Of a stretch of DNA of 64,000 nt, positions 34,795 through 43,777 are shown piece by piece. This DNA is from Bradyrhizobium sp. SRS-191 (lineage in GTDB: Bacteria > Pseudomonadota > Alphaproteobacteria > Rhizobiales > Xanthobacteraceae): the NCBI RefSeq assembly GCF_024586915.1, contig NZ_JANBVS010000003.1, forward strand, positions 124,001 through 188,000, given 5' to 3'. Made by a program: the position numbers and the translations under genes. The notes beneath the pieces are model-generated. The model was given only the letters and a program-made list of their open reading frames with translations. It was not told the DNA's origin and did not search any database. The number at the start of each line of letters is the position of its first letter. Position 1 is the stretch's first letter.

Positions 34795-36351
34795 TCACCC
34801 CAAATCGAACTTCACGCCCTGCGCCAGCGGCAGGCTGCGTCCGTAGTTCACGGTGTTGGTGGCGCGGCGCATATAGGCCTTCCATGCATCGGAGCCGGAT
34901 TCGCGGCCGCCGCCGGTCTCCTTCTCGCCGCCGAACGCGCCGCCGATCTCGGCGCCGGACGGCCCGATATTGACGTTGGCGATGCCGCAATCGGAGCCGC
35001 GCGACGAGACGAACAATTCGGCCTCGCGCAGATCGTTGGTGAAGATCGACGACGACAGGCCCTGCGGCACGGCATTGTGCAGCTCGATCGCGGCATCGAG
35101 ATCACGATACGGCATCACATAGAGGATCGGCGCGAAGGTCTCGCGCTCGACCGGGCCGGCCTGCGTGGCGATCTCGACCAGCGCCGGCCGCACGTAGTAG
35201 GCATCGTCGAAACCGCCGACACTGACACGCTCGCCGCCGGACACGCGACCGCCGTGATCCCGCGCCGCGCTCAGCGCGTCGTGCATGGCGTCGTAGGCAC
35301 TGCTGTCGATCAGCGGGCCGATCAAGGTGCCCTGCTCCAGCGGATTGCCGACGGCGACCGATGCATAGGCCTGCTTCAGTCGCGGCACCAGTTGCTCATA
35401 GACGTCGGCATGGACGAACAGCCGGCGCAGGCTGGTGCAGCGCTGGCCCGCGGTGCCCATCGCGGCGAACGCCACCGCCCGCAGCGTGAGATCGAGATCG
35501 GCCGTCGGCGTGACGATCGCGGCATTGTTGCCGCCGAGCTCGAGGATGGCGCGGGCAAAGCGGCTGGCGAGGCAGGCGCCGACGACGCGGCCCATCGCGG
35601 TCGATCCGGTCGCCGACACCAGCGGCACCCTTGCGTCGTCCACCAGCATCTCGCCCACGGCGCGGCCGCCGAGCAGCAGGCCGGCGAGCCCGTCCGGCGC
35701 TTCGCCACCCTCGCGGCGGAAGCGGGCGATCGCGCGTGCCAGCAGCGCGTCCGTCGCCAGCGCCGTCAGCGGCGTCTTTTCAGACGGCTTCCAGACGACG
35801 CTGTTGCCGCACACCAGCGCGATCGCGGCATTCCAGGCCCAGACAGCGACCGGGAAATTGAACGCCGAGATCACGCCGGTGACCCCGAGGGGATGCCAGG
35901 TCTCCATCATGCGGTGCTCGGCGCGCTCGGTCGCGATCGTGAGGCCGTAGAGCTGGCGCGACAGGCCGACGGCGAAGTCGCAGATGTCGATCATCTCCTG
36001 GACCTCGCCGAGGCCCTCCGAGACGATCTTGCCGGCCTCGATCGAGACCAGCCGGCCGAGCGCCGCCTTGTTCGCGCGCAATTCCTCACCGAGCAGACGC
36101 ACCAGTTCGCCGCGCTTCGGCGCCGGCAGCAGTCGCCACTGCAAAAAAGCGGCATGGGCGCGGGCGATCACCGCAGTCGCATCCGCTTGTGTGTCGTCAT
36201 GCACCTGCGCCAGAACCTCGCCGGTGATCGGCGAGCGCGCGGCACGCGGGCCGCCGCGCAGCCGCTCAGGGGCGACGCCGAGCGAGGTCAGAATATCGAT
36301 CGTTTCGGCCGCGAGGGTGAGAGAAGGTGCTCGGCTGGGCGACATATGCAA
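34795..36351 (-). CDS. Aldehyde dehydrogenase of the ALDH7 group (piperidine-6-carboxylate / aminoadipate semialdehyde type)
   Basis: A 518-residue NAD(P)-dependent aldehyde dehydrogenase. Active site elements are the asparagine in GVISAFNFPVAVWAWN, the glutamate in ILELGGNNA and the nucleophilic cysteine in GTAGQRCTSLRRL. The N-terminus (LTSLGVAPERLRGG) and the RAEHRMMETWHPLG segment mark the ALDH7/AmaB group, which oxidises alpha-aminoadipate semialdehyde in lysine breakdown. A second ATG two codons in (MSPSRAP) could be the true start. No other lysine degradation gene is nearby, so the physiological substrate is open; oxidising an aldehyde from the nicotinate route is conceivable. Confidence 0.88.
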   Translation of the reverse strand: MHMSPSRAPSLTLAAETIDILTSLGVAPERLRGGPRAARSPITGEVLAQVHDDTQADATAVIARAHAAFLQWRLLPAPKRGELVRLLGEELRANKAALGRLVSIEAGKIVSEGLGEVQEMIDICDFAVGLSRQLYGLTIATERAEHRMMETWHPLGVTGVISAFNFPVAVWAWNAAIALVCGNSVVWKPSEKTPLTALATDALLARAIARFRREGGEAPDGLAGLLLGGRAVGEMLVDDARVPLVSATGSTAMGRVVGACLASRFARAILELGGNNAAIVTPTADLDLTLRAVAFAAMGTAGQRCTSLRRLFVHADVYEQLVPRLKQAYASVAVGNPLEQGTLIGPLIDSSAYDAMHDALSAARDHGGRVSGGERVSVGGFDDAYYVRPALVEIATQAGPVERETFAPILYVMPYRDLDAAIELHNAVPQGLSSSIFTNDLREAELFVSSRGSDCGIANVNIGPSGAEIGGAFGGEKETGGGRESGSDAWKAYMRRATNTVNYGRSLPLAQGVKFDLG

Positions 36352-37218
36352 CTCCGGATTTGTCCTGCGCGCCGGTGCACGCGAGACGTCAGGATCGGTC
36401 CTTCGAGATCGCTCCCATCTAGATCATAATCCGCCGTCGCGCGAGGCCTGCGGCCCTGGGCGATCGGCCATTGCAGATCGGGGCCTCTACAGATCGGCGC
36501 CTCAGCCCTGGCAACTCACCTTCCCCTGGCAAGCGGTCTTCCATCATTCCTTTCAACGTCTCGCTCAGGAGCGCCGTCGACGGACTCGCGAACTGGCAAG
36601 ACAGGACTTTGCTCCATCATCCCATCGGGCTGTCAGATGCTCTCGGCCCTGAGCTGCGGCCTCACACGCATCGGCGCAATCCCGCGACGCTGAGACGCCC
36701 GGGCTGATGAGATCGACGAGCCCTCTGATATTACGAGGGCGCAGGGAATGCCGGGCGCTGGCCGCAACCCATGGCCCGCCTGCAGCAAAAAAAGCAGGCG
36801 GCAGTCACCACAGGTTCAGCCGAACTCCGGCATTCCCTGCGCGATGGTCTTCACGCTTATATCGTGCTCTCCCCGGTGTACGGCTGTCGAGCCACCGTCG
36901 CCATCGGGATCATCGCCCGACAGCTTGGCGCCAGCATCGCGGCGCCAGGACCACACGACTTCACGTCCGCCAACTGCCGTTCGTCCGCGCACAGATATGC
37001 GCTGCGGCAAGCCAGCGGCCATCGCCTCCCCGCCTCACATGTCGTGACGATCGCGATACGCCCCTCGTGGCGAAGCAGGATGGGGGCATTGAAGCACACT
37101 TTCCGGAAAAACGAAAGAGAAAACTTCTGAAACGGAGAAAATATCGAAGCCCGTTCGGGAGGCTGACGGACTGTCTCAGAGGCTGACCCAATTCAGCGCT
37201 GGGACTTCGCCCCAACGC
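36352..37218. other. Long region without a convincing gene
   Basis: About 870 bp separate two minus-strand genes. Several short open frames exist on both strands, none with a good ribosome binding site or recognisable fold. The part from about 36830 to 37190 (reading RDGLHAYIVLSP and, in another frame, CRDDRDTPLV) reminds me of a degenerate sequence that recurs as spurious hypothetical genes in Bradyrhizobium genomes. I treat it as a decayed dispersed repeat. Confidence 0.35.
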
Positions 37219-38046
37219 TCATACCTCTCCTCCGATCGGAGTATCTGCGCGGCGGCCGGCATCGATCTCGGGGCCTAGCACGGCTCCCATGCGCCAAACC
37301 GCGGCGGCGCCGGTGAGCACGACACCGTATCCCCACAACGATGGCGCATATGCGCGCGCCTCGAGCAAGACTGTCAGCCGCAGCGTATCTGTGAGCATGT
37401 CGGCCGCGATGAGGCTGATCACGATGGCTGTCCATGGCTCGCCATCATGGCGCATCGAGAGCATCCATGCAGCACCGACGAACGCGGTGTAGGCAACGAG
37501 CATCGCGGTCGCGCGCGCCGCGAGGAACGGAGTGAGCCAATAGGTGCTGGTCGCGAGGGACAGCCCGTTCCACGCCATCATGGCGTCGGCGCAGGAGAGC
37601 ACGGCAAATGTCGCGAGCACGGCCACGCCGACACGAAACATCGATCGTGGCCTCGACAGCCACGCAACGAGCCCGATCGCGCCACCGGCCGCGGCGAGAA
37701 AGGCCAGTTGCGCGGCAAGGCCGAACACGATCCGCTCCATCACCGAAACCGGCTGATCACTGAGCAGCTTGATAACACCCACGGCCCACATATAGGCAGG
37801 AAGCGCAAGCACAGCTGCGATCCAGCGCGGCGCACCGATTCCGCGCACGATGCGAAAGGCGCCGGCGATCGCAAGAACACAGGCGGCCGCAGCGAGTGTC
37901 CACGGCCAGCAAATCGCTGCAAGCCCCGGCCTCGCCGCCATCGAGGCCGCAACGAGCACCGCAAGAGCGACAGCAGCCGCCAAGTAGGTCGACGGCGGCA
38001 TCCAGCGCCACGTCATCCTTGCGGCATTCGCGAGTTTGACAAACAT
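37219..38046 (-). CDS. Multi-pass membrane protein of unknown function
   Basis: A 275-residue protein with about seven to eight hydrophobic helices from residue 17 onward (STYLAAAVALAVLVAASMAA; WIAAVLALPAYMWAVGVIKL; the last in YGVVLTGAAAVWRMGAV). The C-terminal tail is hydrophilic (GPEIDAGRRADTPIGGEV). No transport or enzyme motif was recognised. GAGGAAG lies more than ten bases before the ATG at 38046. It stands alone between a gene-free region and a divergent SDR gene. Confidence 0.65.
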   Translation of the reverse strand: MFVKLANAARMTWRWMPPSTYLAAAVALAVLVAASMAARPGLAAICWPWTLAAAACVLAIAGAFRIVRGIGAPRWIAAVLALPAYMWAVGVIKLLSDQPVSVMERIVFGLAAQLAFLAAAGGAIGLVAWLSRPRSMFRVGVAVLATFAVLSCADAMMAWNGLSLATSTYWLTPFLAARATAMLVAYTAFVGAAWMLSMRHDGEPWTAIVISLIAADMLTDTLRLTVLLEARAYAPSLWGYGVVLTGAAAVWRMGAVLGPEIDAGRRADTPIGGEV

Positions 38047-38204
38047 GCGAAGATGTCTTCCTCAGAACAGCCCGGGCCGGTGCCCCGCCGACGAAGGTAA
38101 GCATCGTTGACGAAAAGTCCACTCCCGTGCAGGTTGACGACTGCCGCTTCGGATTTTGAACCTGCTGCTCGACCGTGGCACTTAGGACAGCGTGGAGTTG
38201 AACG

Positions 38205-38975
38205 ATGACGCAAGTGGTCGTGATCAGCGGCGGGGGCACAGGCATCGGACTTGCCACGGCGCGAAGCTTTGCGAGACGCGGGGCCCAGGTCGTGATCATT
38301 GGCCGCCGCGCGGGCGTGCTCGCGGCCGCAGTCGCTTCGATTTCAACGGAGCAGCCGGAAGCGCCGGCGCCCTTGTCGATCACCGCCGACCTCGCTGATG
38401 TCGGGCAGGTCGAAGCCGTGCGAGCGACGCTGGAGCAGCGGTTCGCCGCCGTCGACGTACTCGTGAATGCCGCCGGCGGCCATGTGGCGCGGCGCGCGCC
38501 GGCCGGCACCTATGATGACGGTCTGGCGGGCGTGGCGCGGCGCTGGACCGACAATTACCGCCTCAATACGCTCACGGCCGTGCTGCTCACCGAAGCCCTC
38601 ATTCCGCGCCTGCGTGCCCCGGGCGGGCGGATCGTTTTCGTCAGCTCGATCGCGGCCTATCGCGGATCGGGCGAAGGGTCCTACGGCGCGGCCAAGGCCG
38701 CCCTTCACCCCTACTCCGCCGACCTCGCCAAACTGCTCGGGCCGCGCGGCATCACGGTGAACGTCGTCGCGCCCGGCTATGTCGCCGACACGGAATTCTT
38801 CGGCGCGGCGATGAGCGAGGCGCAATTGGACGCGAGGATCGACGAGACATTGAACAAGCGCGCAGGGACGCCAGCGGATATCGCGTCGACCATCGGCTGG
38901 CTCGCCTCGGCGGAGGCGGCTCATGTCACCGCGCAGATCGTTCAGGTCAATGGCGGGGCCGAGCGCGGACGTTGA
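38205..38975 (+). CDS. Short-chain dehydrogenase/reductase
   Basis: A 256-residue SDR. The nucleotide loop is SGGGTGIGLA (residues 8-17), VNAAGG is the structural NAG element, and the catalytic residues are Ser148, Tyr160 and Lys164 (SSIAAYRGSGEGSYGAAK). The C-terminus HVTAQIVQVNGGAERGR is typical of the FabG-like classical group. An Arg-Arg after the second strand (GRRAG) favours NADP. The substrate cannot be predicted from this context. Confidence 0.88.
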   Translation: MTQVVVISGGGTGIGLATARSFARRGAQVVIIGRRAGVLAAAVASISTEQPEAPAPLSITADLADVGQVEAVRATLEQRFAAVDVLVNAAGGHVARRAPAGTYDDGLAGVARRWTDNYRLNTLTAVLLTEALIPRLRAPGGRIVFVSSIAAYRGSGEGSYGAAKAALHPYSADLAKLLGPRGITVNVVAPGYVADTEFFGAAMSEAQLDARIDETLNKRAGTPADIASTIGWLASAEAAHVTAQIVQVNGGAERGR

Positions 38976-39046
38976 AACCAGAGGTCTGCTCTTGCGGACG
39001 AGGGGATCAAGCTCGTGAACGGCTTCGATGCAAGGCCGTTCGCGCG

Positions 39047-39289
39047 TTAGCTCAGGATCTGCTGCGGGAGGATAAAGCAGACAGCGTAGAGGATTGCGAG
39101 CATCAGGCCCACGGCCAGACATTGCAACGTGATCAGAAGCCAGAACAGGCGCGGGCTCTCGTCCCTCGACAGCGTCACGCCCGCTCCCATCCCGATCCGA
39201 ACCTGCATCGTGCGAAGGCTGTTGAACAGTTTCAGCACCGGCCAGGCGAGCCCCAGCAGCACGATCAAGAGGATGGTTGTCACCTGCAT
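39047..39289 (-). CDS. Small two-helix membrane protein
   Basis: An 80-residue protein from ATG 39289, with GGAG about ten bases upstream. Two hydrophobic helices (residues 4-20 and 49-72) flank a short loop containing RTMQVRIGMGAGVTLS. No family was recognised. It lies 42 bp upstream of the next minus-strand gene's end and could be cotranscribed with it. Confidence 0.6.
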   Translation of the reverse strand: MQVTTILLIVLLGLAWPVLKLFNSLRTMQVRIGMGAGVTLSRDESPRLFWLLITLQCLAVGLMLAILYAVCFILPQQILS

Positions 39290-39330
39290 CGGATCATGTC
39301 TCCGACAGCGAGCTTGGGCTCGACCTCTGG

Positions 39331-39939
39331 TCAAAGCTGCGAGGCCGTCGTCACCACCCGCGCGGTGAGCTCCTCGATCGGACGTCCTCCGTCGAGGCGC
39401 AGCACGGGACATGGCAGCGTGGCCAGCCACGCCTCGTGCTTCGCCCGGGTGCGGCTGACGCTGTCGCCCTCATCGTAGGCGGCGGCCCAGGCGACGAAGG
39501 CCTCGGTGTCGCGATGGCGCGCGCCGCCGGGCGCGACTGCCGCAGCACCGTAGCGCGCGGCTTCGCGACACCGGATACGCTGCAGCCGGAGCTCCTTTTC
39601 GATGGTGATGAAGACGACGAGGTCGAAGTGGGAGATCAGCGGATCACCCCAGCCCGCCAAGGATCCGCTCAGCACCCAGGCGGGACGCGGCACGAACATG
39701 TCGGCCATCAGACGAAGCCGCTCGGGCGCCGGCCGCATGTCATCATAGGGCGGATCAGTGGGCTTCCAGAAGTAGTCGTCAGTGTCGTGATGCGGGATCG
39801 CGAGCGCCGAGGCAACGCTGCGACCGAGCGTGGTGGTCCCCGAGCCGGAGGCGCCGGTGATGTGAATGCGACGGGGCAAGGCGATCACCGCGTGTCGGCC
39901 GATCGTGGCCACTCGGGATTTTGATGAAGCTCCGTCCAT
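39331..39939 (-). CDS. P-loop kinase-like protein with atypical Walker A
   Basis: Up to 202 residues of an adenylate-kinase-like P-loop protein. The nucleotide loop reads ITGASGSGTTTLGRSVA: the usual lysine of GxxGxGKT is replaced by threonine. DTDDYFWKPTDPPY, then WVLSGSLAGWGDPLI and RRCREAARYG-like basic segments follow, as in small-molecule kinases of the topology/shikimate group. The start is unclear: ATG 39939 lacks a ribosome binding site, and GTG 39888 is closer to where homology begins. It may bind a nucleotide weakly or phosphorylate a small metabolite. Confidence 0.65.
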   Translation of the reverse strand: MDGASSKSRVATIGRHAVIALPRRIHITGASGSGTTTLGRSVASALAIPHHDTDDYFWKPTDPPYDDMRPAPERLRLMADMFVPRPAWVLSGSLAGWGDPLISHFDLVVFITIEKELRLQRIRCREAARYGAAAVAPGGARHRDTEAFVAWAAAYDEGDSVSRTRAKHEAWLATLPCPVLRLDGGRPIEELTARVVTTASQL

Positions 39940-39982
39940 GTTACAGTGCCTGCTTGCTGGTCGGCAACCGAGGAGCATGATC

Positions 39983-40756
39983 ATGGTCGACCGCTCGAAC
40001 GTGCCCAGCCGCTCGCTTTGGCAATCGATCTTGCGTGAGGCCCGGTCGAGCGCGGCTGCCGATCCCGTGTTCGGTCGCGCCCTGTCGGCTGCGGTCCTGG
40101 ACCATCCCGATCTCGGCCACATGATCGCTCACCAGATCGGCGTACGGCTTGGCAGGCGTGATGCCGAAGGGACGCGTCTTGCCCGCATCGCCCGTGACGC
40201 GCAGCATGCTGCGCCGGTCCTGGTCGAGGCTGCGGCGGATGATCTTCGCGCGATCGCGGCGCGCGATCCCGCGAGTTCGTCACTGCTGCCGCCGCTGCTG
40301 AACTACAAGGGATATGTCGCGCTGCAGGCCTATCGCGTCTCGCATTGGCTGTGGACGAACGACAGGCCCGATCTCGCGCTGCTGCTGCAGGCGGAGTCCT
40401 CGGCTTCTCTCCAGGTGAGCATTCATCCCTCGGCCCTGCTCGGGACCGCTGTTTTCCTCGATCATGCCACCGGCATCGTCATCGGAGCGTATGCGGATGT
40501 CGGCGATGACGTCACCATCCTCCAGAACGTGACCGTCGGTCGCCAGGATGCGCTGCCCGGCCGCGCGCCGCGAATCGGCCGAGGCGCGCTGATCTCCTCG
40601 GGCGCGACGATCCTGGGCGACGTCACCGTCGGCGACTTCGCCAAGATCGGCGCCGACGCGCTGGTGACCCGCGATGTCCCCGCCGGCTGCACCGCGGTCG
40701 GCACGCCGGCGCGGCTGACGAACTGCCCGCAGGCACCTGCACCCGCCGGGGCCTAG
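39983..40756 (+). CDS. cysE: Serine O-acetyltransferase
   Basis: A 257-residue enzyme of cysteine synthesis that acetylates L-serine. The N-terminal helical domain includes LLPPLLNYKGYVALQAYRVSHWLW. The C-terminal left-handed beta-helix of hexapeptide repeats contains IHPSALLGTAVFLDHATGIVIGA and VGDFAKIGADALVTRDVP. ATG at 39983 is fixed by AGGAG seven bases upstream. It is an apparent single-gene unit whose transcription ends at the hairpin at 40890. Confidence 0.93.
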   Translation: MVDRSNVPSRSLWQSILREARSSAAADPVFGRALSAAVLDHPDLGHMIAHQIGVRLGRRDAEGTRLARIARDAQHAAPVLVEAAADDLRAIAARDPASSSLLPPLLNYKGYVALQAYRVSHWLWTNDRPDLALLLQAESSASLQVSIHPSALLGTAVFLDHATGIVIGAYADVGDDVTILQNVTVGRQDALPGRAPRIGRGALISSGATILGDVTVGDFAKIGADALVTRDVPAGCTAVGTPARLTNCPQAPAPAGA

Positions 40757-40889
40757 CTCCCGGCCCTCGGAACGGCCCAGCCTCCGCGGCGTCCCTGTAG
40801 TGTACCGAATTGTTGTTCGGACGTGATCCAACGATTGGTCTCGGCAGTCTTGGATCGGCAAGAGATGACAAAATGGAAGCGCTCAAGAC

Positions 40890-40917
40890 AAGAGAGCCGC
40901 CCAAGGGCGGCTCTCTT
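40890..40917. terminator. Bidirectional hairpin between convergent cysE and doxX-like genes
   Basis: AAGAGAGCCGCCC and GGGCGGCTCTCTT form a perfect 13-bp stem with a two-base loop. It lies midway between two convergent stop codons. Pyrimidine-rich sequence follows on both strands, so it probably works as a terminator in both directions. Confidence 0.8.
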
Positions 40918-40956
40918 CGATCTTCTGACGTTTCGCGAAGGCCGGGCCCGCCCGGA

Positions 40957-41427
40957 TCAGGCCGCAGCGCCCGCCGGCACAACCGCCGCGCGCGGCTTGG
41001 CCTGCGCGAGGTGGACCTTCCAGGCCTCGAGCGCCACCACGAAGGAGGTGATCGCCCAGAACACGGGATACTCGTAGCCGCCGGTATTCCAGGTCCAGCC
41101 GAAGCCCTTCACGACCTGCAGCGCATAGACGGCGAATAGCAGCAGCGCCGTGGCGCCGAGCGCGGAAAAGCGGGTGCAGATGCCGAGCACCAGCGCGATG
41201 CCGGCGGCACTTTCCGACGCGGCGGCAATCAAGACCCAAATCTCCGGCGGATGGAAGCCGGCCTTGGCGAAGAAGCCTGCCGTCGCAGCCGACACCGCGC
41301 CGCCCGCGAATTTTCCGGCCACATGGGGAAACAGAAACAACCCGCAGATGATGCGAAGAATGTTCATCCCATTCGATAAATCAAAATTCTCCGCCTTGAT
41401 GCGGAAGTCGTCCTTGGTGAGCCACAT
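40957..41427 (-). CDS. DoxX-family membrane protein
   Basis: A 156-residue protein with four hydrophobic helices; LRIICGLFLFPHVAGKFAGG is the DoxX-typical first helix and the second begins WVLIAAASESAAGIALV. GGAGA seven bases before the ATG supports the start. DoxX proteins sit in the inner membrane and are tied to thiol stress or quinone-linked oxidation in some bacteria, but this member has no defined role. The Trp/Tyr-rich loop WTWNTGGYEYPVFW is distinctive. Confidence 0.85.
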   Translation of the reverse strand: MWLTKDDFRIKAENFDLSNGMNILRIICGLFLFPHVAGKFAGGAVSAATAGFFAKAGFHPPEIWVLIAAASESAAGIALVLGICTRFSALGATALLLFAVYALQVVKGFGWTWNTGGYEYPVFWAITSFVVALEAWKVHLAQAKPRAAVVPAGAAA

Positions 41428-41535
41428 GACTCATCTCCTTTCCGTTGACGCCAATGTTCCCGAAAGGAGAGCCGCTGCCGTTGCGGCAAATCAAAATCGG
41501 CCTGCGTTCCACGCAGGACTGATTTGCAGACGCGC

Positions 41536-43545
41536 TTAGTTGGCGGCGCGCGGCAAGATCACGGTAAACGTCGTGCCAACGCCAGCCTCGGAGGTCAGCG
41601 AGATGCTGCCGTGCATGCGCCCGACCAAGGACTTCACATGCGCAAGGCCGATTCCCTCGCCCGGCTGGTCGCGCTTGCCGGCGCGCTGAAACAGCTCGAA
41701 CACCCGCGCCTGGTCTTCGGGCCGGATGCCCCTGCCATTGTCGGCGACCTGAAAGACCACCTCGCCGCCGCGCGCCTCGCCTGAAATGGTAATCCGGCCC
41801 GGGCGCTCGGGATCGAGATATTTGACGGCATTGTCGAGCAGGTTGCCGAAGATCTGTCCGACCGCGAGCGGATCGGCCACCAGCGGCGGCAGCTGCTCGA
41901 TGGTGATGACGGCGCCGGCCGTCTCGGTCTGGTGACGGATGGAATCCGAAAGCTTCCTGACCAGCGCCTCCATGTCGAGCGGCTCGGGATGCAGCGGCTG
42001 CTGGCCGTGGCGGGACACTTTCAGGATGGCGTTGATCAGCCCGTCCATCTTCTGCGTCGCCGCGCGGATGAAGGACAACGACTCGTCGAAGTCGCGCTCG
42101 GCCTGCTCGCGCAGCGGATCAGTCTTGGGCAGTTGTCCGGCCGCGAACATCTCGTCGCGCTGGCTCTGCAGCTCCTGTGCAAAGCCCATGATGTTGACCA
42201 GCGGCGCGCGCAGATCGTGGCTCACGACATGAGCGTAGCGCTTGATCTCCTCATTGGCGACCTCCAGGCTCTCGTTGAGATCACGCAGCCGCGCCTCGGC
42301 CGTCTTGCGGGCGGTGATGTCGATGGCGGTGCCGATCAAGCGGACGCAGCGTCCGGCGTCGTCGAACAGGCCGCGCCCCTTGGCCGCCACCCAGCGGACC
42401 GCGCCATCATTCTTGCCGACCGTGCGGAATTCGACGTCGTAGAGCGCGCGGCGGACGGGATCTGCGGCGGCCGCGAAGGCTGTCGTCGTCGGCTCGAGAT
42501 CGTCGGGATGCAGGCCCTCGTAGAAGTCGGCGATCGTGACCGGCACGTCCGCGGCGACACCGAACATCGCCCTGACGAGCGGCGGCCAGACCAACACGTC
42601 GGTCGCGGGGTCGTAGTCCCAGAAGCCGACCTCGGCGACCTGGGTCGCCAGCCGCAGCCGCTCCTCGGCCTCGCGCAGCGCTGCCTCGGCGGCGTGACGC
42701 GCGTTGACGTCGAGCAGGACGCCGGGAAAGCGAACCGGCTTGCCGTCGCGCAGCTCGACGCGGCCGTTGGCCTCGATCCAGTGGTAGCGGCCGTCGCGGC
42801 GGCGAACGCGATACTGATGCGCGTAGTCGCCGCCGCGCGCCAAGGCGTCCTGGATGGCGGCCGCAAGCCCGGCCTGATCGTCCGGATGCACGGTCATGGT
42901 GACCTGCTCGAGGCTGAGGCCTTCGCGCCCGAGCTCCGGATCGAGACCGAAATTGACGGCGAAGTTGTCGTCGATGGTGAAGCGGTTGGCGGGGATGTCC
43001 CAGACCCAGGTGCCGATGATGGCGCCGGCGGCGAGCGCGAGCTGCACGCGCTCGGCATCGGCACGGGCCTGCGTCTCGCTGTCGCGCAGCGCCTGCTCGG
43101 CCTGCATTTGGGCCGACACTTCGGTGTTGACGCCGAACCAGCGCCGGATACGTCCCGACGCATCGCGCATCGGCTGGATGCGGGTCAGGAACGGCCGGAA
43201 GATGCCGTCGGCGCCGCGCAGCGGAAACGTCATCTCGAACGGCTCGCCGGTGGCGATCGAGGCCTGCCAGCGCTCCATCACCGAGGGAAGCTGCGCGGGG
43301 TCATGCACCGATTGCCACCCCCAGCCTTCCATCTGCTCCGGCGTGCTGCCGCAGTATTCGTGCCAGCGGCGATTGTACCAGACGATGTAGCCGTCGCCAT
43401 TGGCGATCCAGCACAGCGTGGGAATGCCGTCCGCCAGCAGGCGGAAATCGCGGTCTTCCAGGTTGCCGGGAGCGAGGTCCGGAAGGCCGTAGTCGACGGA
43501 GGTTTGATTGCGCCAGAAGTTACGCACGAACTCGCGACTGGTCAT
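41536..43545 (-). CDS. Cytoplasmic PAS-domain sensor histidine kinase
   Basis: A 669-residue kinase without membrane helices. Three PAS domains follow each other (about 35-150, 165-285 and 295-415; each ends with a PAC-type strand such as FPGVLLDVNARHA). The HisKA domain has His443 in YAHVVSHDLRAPL, and the ATPase domain has NLLDNAVKYL, DNGRGI and the GEGIGLAHVKSLVG lid. ATG at 43545 has AGGGGG nearby. No receiver domain is attached and no response regulator is adjacent. A perfect EcfG promoter lies upstream, so this kinase may feed into or be made under general stress. Confidence 0.9.
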   Translation of the reverse strand: MTSREFVRNFWRNQTSVDYGLPDLAPGNLEDRDFRLLADGIPTLCWIANGDGYIVWYNRRWHEYCGSTPEQMEGWGWQSVHDPAQLPSVMERWQASIATGEPFEMTFPLRGADGIFRPFLTRIQPMRDASGRIRRWFGVNTEVSAQMQAEQALRDSETQARADAERVQLALAAGAIIGTWVWDIPANRFTIDDNFAVNFGLDPELGREGLSLEQVTMTVHPDDQAGLAAAIQDALARGGDYAHQYRVRRRDGRYHWIEANGRVELRDGKPVRFPGVLLDVNARHAAEAALREAEERLRLATQVAEVGFWDYDPATDVLVWPPLVRAMFGVAADVPVTIADFYEGLHPDDLEPTTTAFAAAADPVRRALYDVEFRTVGKNDGAVRWVAAKGRGLFDDAGRCVRLIGTAIDITARKTAEARLRDLNESLEVANEEIKRYAHVVSHDLRAPLVNIMGFAQELQSQRDEMFAAGQLPKTDPLREQAERDFDESLSFIRAATQKMDGLINAILKVSRHGQQPLHPEPLDMEALVRKLSDSIRHQTETAGAVITIEQLPPLVADPLAVGQIFGNLLDNAVKYLDPERPGRITISGEARGGEVVFQVADNGRGIRPEDQARVFELFQRAGKRDQPGEGIGLAHVKSLVGRMHGSISLTSEAGVGTTFTVILPRAAN

Positions 43546-43622
43546 CCATCCCCCTGGCAGGCAGCGACATTGCCGCCTCATCGCGCACCATCGCATGCAG
43601 GCGGGAGCGGACGCATCGACGT

Positions 43623-43647
43623 AACGGCGGCGTGAGGGCAAAGTTCC
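43623..43647 (-). promoter_or_regulatory. EcfG-type promoter of the PAS kinase gene
   Basis: Minus strand GGAAC (43647-43643) and CGTT (43626-43623) are separated by 16 bases, a full match to the EcfG consensus. It ends 78 bp before the kinase start. Confidence 0.75.
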
Positions 43648-43777
43648 CGCGCAGGAACGAGAATTTTGGCCCGGCGCGCGATTCACCTATGGTGGCCGTC
43701 GTTCGGGCGTGACGCGCGGTGTGCGCAGCATCGCGGCGCGCCTGACCATTGGCTTTGATTGCAAAGGTTCGCTTCGC

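Noticed and set aside
36707..37186. A 159-codon hypothetical protein
   Set aside because: It has no ribosome binding site, several competing frames cover the same DNA, and the composition is not that of a folded protein.
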